From contig CALOFP010000001.1 of the NCBI GenBank assembly GCA_942492635.1, forward strand, positions 310,001 to 374,000: a stretch of 64,000 nt of DNA, given 5' to 3'. This DNA is from CALOFP01 sp942492635 (lineage in GTDB: Bacteria; UBP6; UBA1177; CALOFP01). The notes below the pieces were generated by a model, which had not been told where the DNA came from, searched no databases, and saw nothing but the letters and a program-made list of their open reading frames with translations. Below are positions 38,715 through 47,466 of the stretch, piece by piece. Numbering within the stretch: position 1 is the stretch's first letter; each line of letters opens with the position of its first letter. The position numbers and the translations under genes were made by a program.

Positions 38715-39203
38715 ATGGCAATTGACGTTAAAGAGTACTACACAACCTACGGACCTATGGTTCTTAGAAGATGCAGAAAGATGCTTCGTGATGAACATGC
38801 GGCCATGGACGCCATGCAGGACACTTTTGTTCAGATTCTGAAACATCAGGAAAAGCTGGAATGCGAAGCCCCTTCGAGCTACCTCTACAGGGTGGCCACC
38901 AACATCTGTCTCAACAAGATCCGTTCCAGCAAGCGACGTCCCGAAGATTCTAACGAAAAGCTTCTTCTTCAGATCGCCTCATGGGACGATCCGAGCGAGA
39001 GAGTTTCCGCTCTGCAGCTACTCGACCGTCTTTTCAAGAGAGAAAAGGCCTCCACAAGGACCATTGCCGTTCTCCACTATCTTGACGGACTGACACTTCA
39101 GGAGGTGGCGGATCAGGTAGGGCTCTCTGTTTCCGGCATTAGAAAACGTCTCCGCAATCTCAAGGAACACCTTACCCAACTGGAAGGAGGAAACGAGGCA
39201 TGA
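38715..39203 (+). CDS. ECF-family RNA polymerase sigma factor
   Basis: 162 residues, ATG behind GGAGG. Sigma region 2 is seen in DEHAAMDAMQDTFVQILKHQ and SSYLYRVATNICLNKIRS (core binding and -10 recognition). Region 4 is LDGLTLQEVADQVGLSVSGI followed by RKRLRNLKEHL (-35 recognition). Size and lack of regions 1 and 3 place it in the ECF group. The stop overlaps the next start (ATGA), and the next product is a membrane protein with the layout of an anti-sigma factor, so activity is probably held by that partner and released by an envelope signal. Confidence 0.92.
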   Translation: MAIDVKEYYTTYGPMVLRRCRKMLRDEHAAMDAMQDTFVQILKHQEKLECEAPSSYLYRVATNICLNKIRSSKRRPEDSNEKLLLQIASWDDPSERVSALQLLDRLFKREKASTRTIAVLHYLDGLTLQEVADQVGLSVSGIRKRLRNLKEHLTQLEGGNEA

Positions 39204-40051
39204 AAAATGAAAAAAGAATATCCGACATCGTTCTCGAACAGTACGTTCTGGGAGAGCTCAATTCTGCTACGCGAAAAACGATTGATGACCTGCTTCAAAC
39301 ATCTCCGGAGCTCAGAAAAAGAGTTGATGATATAGAGAGCTCCAACAGGGAGATTCTCTCTCTCTACCCGGCAGACAGAACTGTCGGACAGATCATATCA
39401 AAGGCTGCGGAAAGAAATAGATCCATCTTGACCGATATTTTTAATGGAAAAGTGGCGGCGGGAAGTGGCGACGGAAGACATTCAGCCCTGGCCGTACTTG
39501 TCAAGGGGAAGGGGCTGGCTGCATCCATCGCACTTTCCCTGGTTATTCTGTTCACCGTATTCGGAACGGGACTGGTCGGGGAAAGCGGAGCAGATAAATC
39601 AACCGGAATCAACAACTTCACCGAAGAGTCAATCCGTCTTAAGGGAGATTCCGCCATTGTCGTACACAGGCTTGAGAACAGTACCCCCGTGAGACTCAGC
39701 AACGGAATCACAGCCCGTCAGGGAGATCTTCTGCAGATAAGCTACAGGGCTGCGTCTGCGGATTACGGAGTAATCGTAAGTGTGGATGGAAGGGGAAGCG
39801 TAACTCTTCACTACCCGGAAAGACCCGGTCTTTCCACAAAACTTGATAAGAAGAGTCTTGTTACACTCTCAAGATCATATCAGCTTGACGATGCGCCACG
39901 GTTCGAACGTTTCTTTTTCGTCACATCGAAAAAGGCTCTCGATGTGAAGAGAGTTATCGATGCCACCAAGAGTATGGATGACGCTGAACACGACAAGCTC
40001 GTCCTTTCAGAGGACGCCGATCAGAACTCATTTCTGCTACTTAAAAAGTAA
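39200..40051 (+). CDS. Putative transmembrane anti-sigma factor with DUF4384-like C-terminal domain
   Basis: 283 residues. The cytoplasmic N-terminus (1-100) has the anti-sigma style opening LEQYVLGELNSATRKTIDDL, with no zinc-binding HxxxCxxC motif. One membrane segment lies at about 105-127 (GLAASIALSLVILFTVFGTG). The periplasmic part (130-283) has GDLLQISYRAASADYGVIVS and DGRGSVTLHYPE, resembling DUF4384 domains found beside caspases and kinases in delta-proteobacteria, from memory. Translationally coupled to the sigma gene; the caspase gene follows after 21 bases. The anti-sigma role is inferred from order and topology. Confidence 0.75.
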   Translation: MKNEKRISDIVLEQYVLGELNSATRKTIDDLLQTSPELRKRVDDIESSNREILSLYPADRTVGQIISKAAERNRSILTDIFNGKVAAGSGDGRHSALAVLVKGKGLAASIALSLVILFTVFGTGLVGESGADKSTGINNFTEESIRLKGDSAIVVHRLENSTPVRLSNGITARQGDLLQISYRAASADYGVIVSVDGRGSVTLHYPERPGLSTKLDKKSLVTLSRSYQLDDAPRFERFFFVTSKKALDVKRVIDATKSMDDAEHDKLVLSEDADQNSFLLLKK

Positions 40052-40072
40052 TTTCTGAGGACGGAGGATAAA

Positions 40073-42352
40073 ATGAAACCAATGAAGCTTTTTACATTTT
40101 TTATTACCCTTTTCATCTCCATTTCCCTTTTCGCAGGGGAGTCGAAAAATGACGATAAAGGTACTGAACTCAAACGATTCGCCGTTATCGTAGGTGCGAA
40201 CAACGGCGGAAAGGCAAGAGTAAAACTCTTCTACGCGAGAAAGGATGCAAGGTCGATCTCCCGGGTTCTTGCAAAACTGGGCGGAATCCATCCCAGCAAC
40301 ACAACACTGCTTCTGGATCCTGCGGCGGATGATATCAGGTCTACATTCTCATCTTTAAAAGAGAAGGTAGCGACTGAAAAAAGCTCAGGAAAAACAACGC
40401 AGGTACTCTTTTACTACTCCGGGCACTCCGATGAGGAAGGGCTTCTTCTCGGTGAAGAGCACCTCCGCTACAGGGAACTCAGAAATGAACTTAACAATCT
40501 GGGAAGCGACGTAAAAATTGCAATTCTGGACTCATGCGCATCCGGAGCAATGACGAGGGGAAAAGGCGGAAACTGGCAGGCACCCTTTCTTGTCGACAAC
40601 TCCTCACTCGTAAAGGGTCACGCATTTCTTACCTCGGCAAGTGCAACGGAGGCGGCCCAGGAATCCGACAGATTGGGCGGCTCCTTTTTTACACACTACA
40701 TGATCTCCGGTCTTCGCGGAGCTGCTGATGCAAGCGGAGACAAGAGGGTAACTCTTAACGAGGCTTACCAGTACGCCTTTCACGAAACACTCAAAAGAAC
40801 TCAGTCCACGGTCGCCGGACCCCAGCATCCAAGCTACGACTTTCAGCTTGCCGGTGCCGGTGATCTGGTGCTGACCGACCTTCGGGCAACCTCATCACTA
40901 CTCATCTTTCCAAAGAATCTCTCCGGAAGGTTTTTCATTCGTGACGAGGCTGGAACACTCATAGCCGAAATAAACAAGCTTCCCGGAAGGGATCTGCAGT
41001 TCGGGCTTGAGGAGGGCACATACTCGGTTACTTTTGAAGCTACTGCAGGAACCATCAGGAGCGGATCCATATCTCTGGAATCCGGAAAGGCGCTTATCCT
41101 GGACGTATCGGAATTTGACGAGGGAAACAGAGACAAGGCATCGGTGAGCAAAGGCGCCGACGGGGAAAAGAGATACAACAGCATGCCCGTTTCTCTCGGA
41201 ATATTCCCAGCATGGAGTATGAATAAAATTGTCGAAAAACCAGTCCTCAACAACTTTGCAATGCACCTCATCATGAGTGATGGTGCGGCCCTCGAGGGAT
41301 TCGAGTTTTCCGGTCTAGGGTCCACAAGAACCGACTACGTAAAGGGAATTCAGCTCTCCGGGTTCTGGAACTCTGTAGACGGAGATATGTACGGTGCCCA
41401 GCTGAGCGGCTTTTTCAACCATACGGAAAAGGAGATGAAAGGTCTCCAGCTCACCGGATTTTTCAACAACTCAAGCGGTCATATGAATGGCCTCCAGGCA
41501 GCCGGAATTCTCAATGTTTCCCAAGGGGAGAGCACGGGAGGCCAGCTCGGTATTGTAAATATCGCTGCAAAGGAATTTACCGGAGTTCAGGCTGGTAACG
41601 TCAACATCACATGGGGCGATTTCACAGGTCTCCAGCTGGGTGTCACCAACATTATCGGGGGAGACTTCGCAGGAGTCGAGTTAGGCGACTTAAATGTAGT
41701 TCTCGGGAACTTCGAGGGAATTCAGATGGGAGTTGCCAACGTGACCACCGGTGAAAAATTCGCCGGTCTCCAGCTGGGTGCGGCAAACTATACACACGGG
41801 AAAGTGGACGGTATTCAGATAGGTATCGTCAACATTGCCGACGATTCCGATTTTTCCCTAGGTCTCATAAACATCATGAAGAAGGGACGTACCCACATCG
41901 GTCTCTACGGCGACGATGAGGGAAGCATCAATGTGGAACTTAAACACGGGGGAAAATATTGGCACTCCATATATTTCGGCGGAATCATTGCAAGGGAAAC
42001 GCCCTTCTACAAGCTCGGAATCGGACTTGGCGGTCACATTCCGCTGACTGAATCGGTTTTCATGGACATTGACCTTTTGTCCTTCAGCACCGTAAGCAAG
42101 GAGCATGGATTCGATGAAAACAAGCAGACCGCCACGATAAGGCTTCTCGGAGGATACAGACTCAACCGCTGGATATCACTCACCGCCGCGGCAACACTCA
42201 ACACAAGCCACCAGCCTGTCGGCCGTGAACACCACAGCTTCATCGACGGATGGGAAGTCAAGGAAGGGGACCCAGATGCCGATACCGAAGATACGGAAGG
42301 TCACGAAATGAGACTTTGGCCGGGATTCCAGCTCGGAGCACAGTTTCTCTGA
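40073..42352 (+). CDS. Secreted caspase-like (C14) protease with GxQxGxxN repeats and a C-terminal barrel-like region
   Basis: 759 residues, GGAGG before ATG, signal peptide ending SLFAG. Residues about 35-265 form a caspase fold: FAVIVGANNG, the catalytic His118 in FYYSGHSDEEG and catalytic Cys155 in ILDSCASGA. A short beta domain follows (about 275-350). From about 420 to 600 lie roughly eleven repeats such as GIQLSGFWN, GLQLTGFFN, GVQAGNVN and GIQIGIVN, the same unit as in the ankyrin lipoprotein at 35749. The last about 150 residues have strand-like segments (YWHSIYFGGIIA, KLGIGLGGHIPL) and end FQLGAQFL, as in outer-membrane proteins. Cofolding with the upstream anti-sigma factor would fit a signal-release role, but that is a guess. 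Confidence 0.88.
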   Translation: MKPMKLFTFFITLFISISLFAGESKNDDKGTELKRFAVIVGANNGGKARVKLFYARKDARSISRVLAKLGGIHPSNTTLLLDPAADDIRSTFSSLKEKVATEKSSGKTTQVLFYYSGHSDEEGLLLGEEHLRYRELRNELNNLGSDVKIAILDSCASGAMTRGKGGNWQAPFLVDNSSLVKGHAFLTSASATEAAQESDRLGGSFFTHYMISGLRGAADASGDKRVTLNEAYQYAFHETLKRTQSTVAGPQHPSYDFQLAGAGDLVLTDLRATSSLLIFPKNLSGRFFIRDEAGTLIAEINKLPGRDLQFGLEEGTYSVTFEATAGTIRSGSISLESGKALILDVSEFDEGNRDKASVSKGADGEKRYNSMPVSLGIFPAWSMNKIVEKPVLNNFAMHLIMSDGAALEGFEFSGLGSTRTDYVKGIQLSGFWNSVDGDMYGAQLSGFFNHTEKEMKGLQLTGFFNNSSGHMNGLQAAGILNVSQGESTGGQLGIVNIAAKEFTGVQAGNVNITWGDFTGLQLGVTNIIGGDFAGVELGDLNVVLGNFEGIQMGVANVTTGEKFAGLQLGAANYTHGKVDGIQIGIVNIADDSDFSLGLINIMKKGRTHIGLYGDDEGSINVELKHGGKYWHSIYFGGIIARETPFYKLGIGLGGHIPLTESVFMDIDLLSFSTVSKEHGFDENKQTATIRLLGGYRLNRWISLTAAATLNTSHQPVGREHHSFIDGWEVKEGDPDADTEDTEGHEMRLWPGFQLGAQFL

Positions 42353-42882
42353 CAGGGAATAGTCCGACCCCACCGAAAGACAAATCCGTTCTCCTCAAAT
42401 TAACGGCAAACACCGAACTCAACATTTCTTCATCACAATAAAATTTCGAGTACGGAAAACTTTAACGGAAAGGAATGAACCTTTTAAAATGCCAAAGCGC
42501 AACTGATCTATTCCATGAAAAAATCATAATCGTCTGTTATTTATTCATCCTATCAAACACAAAAACCTTATTACTCCACGTTTCAGGCTTTTTACCTTTC
42601 AATATCTTTCGTTCATATAAAATCAGCCGCGATCATCACCGAAGTTAATTCCATCATTGAAAATCAATCCTTGAAACTCTTCAAATTTTTCATAATCCGC
42701 TATTATAGATATTTATTTTACCACCAAAAACTTTTTTGACAGCATACCGGTTTTTGTCTGGCTTATCTTTTATTTTAAGATGTTACATTTAAGTTGCCAT
42801 TGATCCGAGATAGAATTCTTGACGTATACCCTTCTCTCTGCTACTGTTCTTGTAATTGGCGGGTTAACATGTTTTAATTTTT
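42353..42882. other. 530-base AT-rich intergenic region
   Basis: No gene, hairpin terminator or repeat was recognised. The only open frames are short and lack ribosome sites. It separates the caspase operon from the broken lipoprotein gene and may carry the promoter of the latter. Confidence 0.5.
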
Positions 42883-43428
42883 ATGAAAAATCGTCTACAC
42901 AATTTTCCAAAAAAGATAATTGATGCCAGGCTGATTTTCTATGCGCTTTTTCCCGTCATGACGATCCTGATTCTTACAGGATGCAGCCTTTCTGCCGCAG
43001 AGCAGGCACCATCGGGATTCGACAAGGCATCTCACCAGAAGTACACTTCGATATCCAATCCTTCCGATGACCTTGAGCTGGTTCTGTTGGCAAAAATCAA
43101 GAACATCAGCGCGAAAATTAAGAAAAACAGTACAGGAAAAGAGTGCGATAACAAACGATACAAGTACTCGAAACGAACAATAGATCTCCACAACGTATCA
43201 ACTGTCGAAAAAACCGAACACCATATCGAATCACTCACTCTACTTAAACTGAAAACCGTAGTTATTCTCTGTTGATTCAAAAACTTAAACATCTCAACAC
43301 AACAAGAAGCCGATTTCCACATCCTCATTTCGCTGGATGACGGGAAACTGTTTTAGTACATTCTTCGCTGCGATATTAAAGTGATCGGCTGGAATTTACC
43401 GATTCCGGAATTGCTCGAAGAGTATTAA
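42883..43428 (+). pseudogene. Lipoprotein gene interrupted by two in-frame stops
   Basis: ATG at 42883 opens a frame with a lipoprotein signal (FYALFPVMTILILTGC) and a Lys/Ser-rich region. It meets TGA at 43273-43275 after 130 codons, but the same frame continues as NLNISTQQEADFHILISLDD to TAG at 43354-43356 and then as YILRCDIKVIGWNLPIPELL to TAA at 43426-43428. Both extensions look like protein (hydrophobic alternation, no low complexity), and no base shift is needed. The simplest reading is a pseudogene of about 180 codons with two nonsense changes. A 130-residue product is possible. The family is not recognised. Confidence 0.55.
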
Positions 43429-43463
43429 AGAACATGAATTAACAATTAAATAGGGAAAAGACT

Positions 43464-45107
43464 ATGACACTTATCAACCCGAAACTCGCAGATCTACTGA
43501 TAACTCAGACCGACGGAAAAGCTGGCTGGGACACTCTGGACTATATCTTTCTGGTCGTCGGCGTGGGACTGGCCTGTGCCCTTATATTCATAATCTGGAG
43601 CTATGCCAAGGGACTGAAGGACAGTCCCCGTGAGCTCTACCTCCTTTTCTTCACGAAACTTACCGAATACTCCGCCTATGGAGGAATGAATCTCGCCTTT
43701 ATTCTCTATATTTCAAAGGACTGCGGACTGGGCGACATCTCGGCCGGCAGCTACATAGGCGCCTTTTCCGTCTTTCTCACCATCTTCACAATGATGGTGG
43801 GATCCGTATGCGATACGATAGGAATAAAGAAAACACTTTTACTGGGAAATATCACCCTCCTCATCGGCCGTTTCTTCCTGCCTCAGGTAAACGACATCGT
43901 TTGGGCCTCAGTTCTCGGCTTTTTCCCGATGGCAATCGGAATCGCCGTCACGGGTCCTGTTCTCTCCGTAGGTATCAAGAAGTTCACGACAAAGGAGACG
44001 GCGGCCCTCGGATTCGGCCTTTTCTACACCCTCATGAACGTGGGCTGGGCAATAGGAGCCTGGATATTCGACACCGTGCGTACAACTTTCGGTGAGCACT
44101 CGATGGTACAGACTCCGCTGGGATTCGAGATGAGTACCTACCAGATCATTTTCACGATAGGGTTCCTTCTCACCATCCCGGATTTCTTTGCGATCCTATT
44201 CATGAGAGACAACGTGGAACTTGATGACGAAGGAAAAATCGTCGAACTGCCTTCGGAAGAGACAAAAACCGATGGAAACATCTTCACAACCCTTGCGGCA
44301 ACAGTTAAAAAAACCGGAAAGGAAACGACCAAGAAGTTCGCCACCGTTTTTACGGAAAAGGCATTCTGGATATTTATCGGAATGCTCGGAGTTCTCGTCT
44401 TTGTCCGTCTCACCTTCTATCATTTCCACTACACTTTCCCCAAATACGCAATCAGAACAATAGGTGAAGGACTCAAAGTGGGATCGATCTACGGTGTCCT
44501 GAATCCGACCATGATAGTCTTCCTGGTTCCATTTATCGCATCACTGACAAAAAAGATCAGCAGTTTCAAGATGCTTGCCGTAGGAACCACCATATCGGCC
44601 TCCTCCGTATTCATAGCAGCCATACCGGAACAGACATTCGCACCGCTGCTCAACACCTGGGTCGGAGAACTCATATTCAACCGCTGGCTGGATATTCCGA
44701 CACACATGTGGAAGCCGCACGTTATAGGACTTGTGATCTTCGTAATCCTTTTCACACTTGGAGAGGCGTTGTGGTCACCACGTCTCATGCAGTTTGTCGC
44801 CGAGATCGCGCCCAAGGGAAAGGAGGGAAGCTACATATCACTCTCATACCTCCCCTACTTCGGCGCAAAACTTTTCGTTGGACCGCTTTCCGGCTGGCTC
44901 GTGTCGACCTACACACCGCTTGACGAAACGGGAAAGGCCCTCGCCCACTACCCCAACCACTTCATGGTGTGGATATGGATCGGCTCCATCGCAATGCTCA
45001 CTCCGATCGGCCTTGTACTTCTCAGAAGAAAGTTCGCCGGTGCCGAAGAGCAGTCGATGGAACCCGAAAGCGAATCGGCAACGGAATCGGCAACGGAAAC
45101 AGCGTAG
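43464..45107 (+). CDS. MFS transporter of POT/PTR type
   Basis: 547 residues, ATG at 43464 with a GGGAAAAG site. About 12-14 membrane segments are predicted. The first cytoplasmic/TM segment, LLFFTKLTEYSAYGGMNLAF, resembles the 'F.E.F.YYGM' opening of proton-dependent oligopeptide transporters, and GSVCDTIGIKKTLLLG matches the MFS A-motif position (G-x3-D-x2-G). A charged cytoplasmic loop (about 255-285) divides the halves, and the C-terminus is an acidic tail rich in SATESATE. Peptide uptake is a guess from distant similarity; other solutes are possible. Its start is 35 bases after the final stop of the broken lipoprotein gene. Confidence 0.75.
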   Translation: MTLINPKLADLLITQTDGKAGWDTLDYIFLVVGVGLACALIFIIWSYAKGLKDSPRELYLLFFTKLTEYSAYGGMNLAFILYISKDCGLGDISAGSYIGAFSVFLTIFTMMVGSVCDTIGIKKTLLLGNITLLIGRFFLPQVNDIVWASVLGFFPMAIGIAVTGPVLSVGIKKFTTKETAALGFGLFYTLMNVGWAIGAWIFDTVRTTFGEHSMVQTPLGFEMSTYQIIFTIGFLLTIPDFFAILFMRDNVELDDEGKIVELPSEETKTDGNIFTTLAATVKKTGKETTKKFATVFTEKAFWIFIGMLGVLVFVRLTFYHFHYTFPKYAIRTIGEGLKVGSIYGVLNPTMIVFLVPFIASLTKKISSFKMLAVGTTISASSVFIAAIPEQTFAPLLNTWVGELIFNRWLDIPTHMWKPHVIGLVIFVILFTLGEALWSPRLMQFVAEIAPKGKEGSYISLSYLPYFGAKLFVGPLSGWLVSTYTPLDETGKALAHYPNHFMVWIWIGSIAMLTPIGLVLLRRKFAGAEEQSMEPESESATESATETA

Positions 45108-45452
45108 CTTCCGTACAATAAGATCATCTGAAGGTGTTTACTTTTTCACAACACCAGAACCGTTGGACAAACCGTTACATCACCCTAAATCTCTTTAAGA
45201 TTGTATCTATTTAGACCTTACCGTACAGGGGTAACAAAAAAAGAAAATCAAATTAAGGATAATCTTTTTGAAATTATTCCCCTGTTAAATCATACAAGTA
45301 TCAAATTCATCATTTTCAAACCGCAAAAAAACTTGAAAACAAAAACAATATCACTATCCTTTTCGCTGCAAAAATGCTGTTTCACATTCACACTAATTGT
45401 TTTACTATTTGACACAATGTCAACATTAACACTTTTCCAGGAGAGAACACTG
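45108..45452. other. 345-base leader region of the small acidic lipoprotein
   Basis: No gene is seen. The region becomes AT-rich toward the lipoprotein start and ends with a perfect TTGACA/TGTCAA palindrome (45409-45423), about 30 bases before the ATG. No clear -10 element follows at proper spacing. Confidence 0.4.
45409..45423. promoter_or_regulatory. Palindrome TTGACA-CAA-TGTCAA
   Basis: A perfect 6-base inverted repeat with a 3-base spacer lies 30 bases before the lipoprotein ATG. The left arm equals the consensus -35 hexamer, but the ATG is too close for a normal promoter placed there. It is better read as a possible operator. Function inferred from symmetry alone. Confidence 0.25.
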
Positions 45453-45764
45453 ATGAAGAAAACACTTTTTTTCTGCATTACCCTGCTTGCAGTACTTTTC
45501 ATATTCGGATGCGATGATTCCGAAAGCTCCAAAAACACAAACGATTCCGACGCAGCTCAGATCATCGACACTGATGTAGAAGAAGAGACAGAAGAGGAGC
45601 AGAAGGTAGACACAGAGGAAAAGACAGACGAAGAAGTGAAGATTGTTGACACCGATACTCCAGAAGTAACGGTTGATACAGATACTCAGGACGTTGCAGA
45701 TGAAGACACCGTGAATTCCGAAACTGATTCGGACACAGTGGAAAAAAGCGACGCTGACGAATAA
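45453..45764 (+). CDS. Small acidic lipoprotein with DTDT-rich tail
   Basis: The start is ATG 45453 (AGGAGA at 45439-45444); 103 residues. The signal MKKTLFFCITLLAVLFIFGC gives lipid-site Cys20. After the Cys the whole mature chain is Asp/Glu/Thr/Ser/Val-rich (DTDVEEETEEE, VDTDTQDVADED) with no folded domain visible. It may be an extended surface tail, a calcium-binding segment or the N-terminal part of a protein that has lost its domain. Compare the longer lipoprotein at 34579-35496, which has the same style of linker followed by a real domain. Confidence 0.75.
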   Translation: MKKTLFFCITLLAVLFIFGCDDSESSKNTNDSDAAQIIDTDVEEETEEEQKVDTEEKTDEEVKIVDTDTPEVTVDTDTQDVADEDTVNSETDSDTVEKSDADE

Positions 45765-45910
45765 AAATCATAACTACCCCATTGATTTTTGATGAAAGGA
45801 TCGGATATTACAACACGGGATTTTCTATCCTCTCCAAACGTGCAAAATTACACCCTTCCGTATCCTTTAACGAGCTGACGGCATAGTCGTTGGCTTTAAA
45901 TAGTCAGCAG

Positions 45911-45940
45911 CCCCCCGGATTTTTTCCGGGGGTTTTTTTT
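45911..45940 (+). terminator. Rho-independent terminator
   Basis: The stem CCCCCGGA pairs with TCCGGGGG across a five-T loop and is followed by eight T residues on the plus strand. It lies about 150 bases after the lipoprotein stop. The reverse strand has no T-run, so it serves the plus-strand unit only. A second weaker hairpin (GCTGAC/GTCAGC, 45874-45908) lies directly upstream. Confidence 0.9.
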
Positions 45941-46026
45941 GCTTTTCTCAGCCATTACGCAATCCCACATATTTTGAAAAATATTCTGCAGTTGACGATC
46001 TGGTTTTAGAAAGCGGCTGAGATTTA

Positions 46027-47121
46027 TTAGCTGGAGAAGGATTTTATAGTCTCAACAACCTTCTCAACATCCTGAATTTCCAGATGTTCTCCCATTGGAA
46101 GGCTGAGAAGCATGTCTGCGGATTTACAGGCATAATAATCGTCACAGATAGAATCCAGATGTCGGTAAGCCTTCTGCTGCGGCAGTGCAACCGGGTAGTG
46201 AATTCCGGTACCTATACCCGCATCCGAAAGCTTCGCCTTGAGTCTATCTCTTTCCGGATGCTGAATGACGAAAAGATGCCAGGCGTGACAGCACTCCTTC
46301 CTCACTTGAGGGAGAGAGATCCCGGGAATCGAAGAGAGTAAATCCAGATATGCACGGGCAACAAGGTTCCTCTTTTCTATCCAGCCGTCAAGATATCGAA
46401 GCTTGACGGACAGGATGGCAGCCTGAAGAGAATCGAGTCTTGAATTCCTTCCTTCGAAATCGTGCTGATACTTCTCCTTCCTTCCGTGATTTGAGTACAT
46501 GCGACATCTTTCAGCGAGTTTTCCATCGTTAGTGACAATTGCACCACCGTCTCCGTAGGCGCCGAGATTCTTTCCCGGGTAAAAGCTGAAGGTAGCGGCG
46601 TCACCAATCGACCCAACCTGTTTTTCTCTGTACTTTGCTCCGTGAGCCTGGGAAGAGTCCTCAACCAACTTCAGGTCGAATTCATCCGCAATTGCCGACA
46701 TTTCATCCATTTTCGCCGGCTGGCCGTAGAGATGAACCGGAATTACCGCCGATGTATTTTCATTCACATTTTCTCTTACGCTGTCCGGATCGATCGTATA
46801 ATCGGTTCCGCAATCGGCGAAACGAACTTTCAGACCGGCCCTGGTTACGGCCTCTGCTGTTGCAATAAACGTGTTCGCTGGAACAATCACTTCGCTTCCT
46901 TGAGGAAGATCAAGGGCCCACAGAACTATCTCCAACGCGTCTGTTCCGTTTCCAACACCTACGCAGTAGTCGGTTCCTGTATAATCAGCGAACTCATTTT
47001 CAAATTTTTCAAGAAATTCCCCCCCGATGAATGCTGTTTTCTCAACAACCGCTGCAATTGCACCGTCTATTTCATCCTTTATCGAGAGATATTGCTTTTT
47101 AAGATCGAGAAACTTAACCAT
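46027..47121 (-). CDS. DegT/DnrJ/EryC1-type sugar aminotransferase
   Basis: 364 residues, ATG at 47121 behind AAAGGAG. It is a PLP-dependent aminotransferase that adds an amino group to a keto nucleotide sugar for surface polysaccharide. The catalytic Lys is in TFSFYPGKNLGAYGDGG. Other family marks are VGVGNGTDALEIVLWAL, EVIVPANTFIATAEAVTRAG, IPVHLYGQPAKM and LVEDSSQAHGA. Its place downstream of gmhB, DUF354, methyltransferase and asnB genes supports a role in making a modified amino sugar. The exact sugar cannot be told; 345 bases separate it from gmhB. Confidence 0.92.
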   Translation of the reverse strand: MVKFLDLKKQYLSIKDEIDGAIAAVVEKTAFIGGEFLEKFENEFADYTGTDYCVGVGNGTDALEIVLWALDLPQGSEVIVPANTFIATAEAVTRAGLKVRFADCGTDYTIDPDSVRENVNENTSAVIPVHLYGQPAKMDEMSAIADEFDLKLVEDSSQAHGAKYREKQVGSIGDAATFSFYPGKNLGAYGDGGAIVTNDGKLAERCRMYSNHGRKEKYQHDFEGRNSRLDSLQAAILSVKLRYLDGWIEKRNLVARAYLDLLSSIPGISLPQVRKECCHAWHLFVIQHPERDRLKAKLSDAGIGTGIHYPVALPQQKAYRHLDSICDDYYACKSADMLLSLPMGEHLEIQDVEKVVETIKSFSS

Positions 47122-47466
47122 ATGCCGCTCCTTTGGGGATGACTCATTTTGAACATCTTGACAAATCTACCATTTTTCATTCCCTTGTACAAGAAAGTGA
47201 TAAAATGAAAGCTTGCGAGCTTCTAATCCCAATTTTATTGCAATTGAAAAAAACGATGCTCACCCCCCTCCGGCTAAACCTCCACCCAAGTATTACATTG
47301 AATTAACAGAGCATTTCAAACCGCAGCCGTTATATCTAAAATTCATGCAATTTATTCCGACCACAAATTACCACAATGTGAAATATCCTGCTCAATCTTA
47401 ACTTTGTATAAATTTAAAAAGTTTTGGATAACTTTAGGAATTACCCTTCAGAGCAAAATACCGGTA
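47122..47466. other. 345-base gap inside the polysaccharide gene cluster
   Basis: Between the gmhB stop and the aminotransferase start. One short plus-strand frame is present but has no ribosome site or recognisable composition. No hairpin terminator was found. The gap suggests the aminotransferase has its own promoter. Confidence 0.45.

Noticed and set aside
43270..43278. TGT-TGA as a possible selenocysteine codon
   Set aside because: A second in-frame stop (TAG) follows, no SECIS-like hairpin was seen, and the protein is not of a known selenoprotein family; a pseudogene is simpler.
47213..47401. 62-codon plus-strand frame in the gap before the aminotransferase
   Set aside because: No ribosome site, composition unlike a protein, no recognisable domain.
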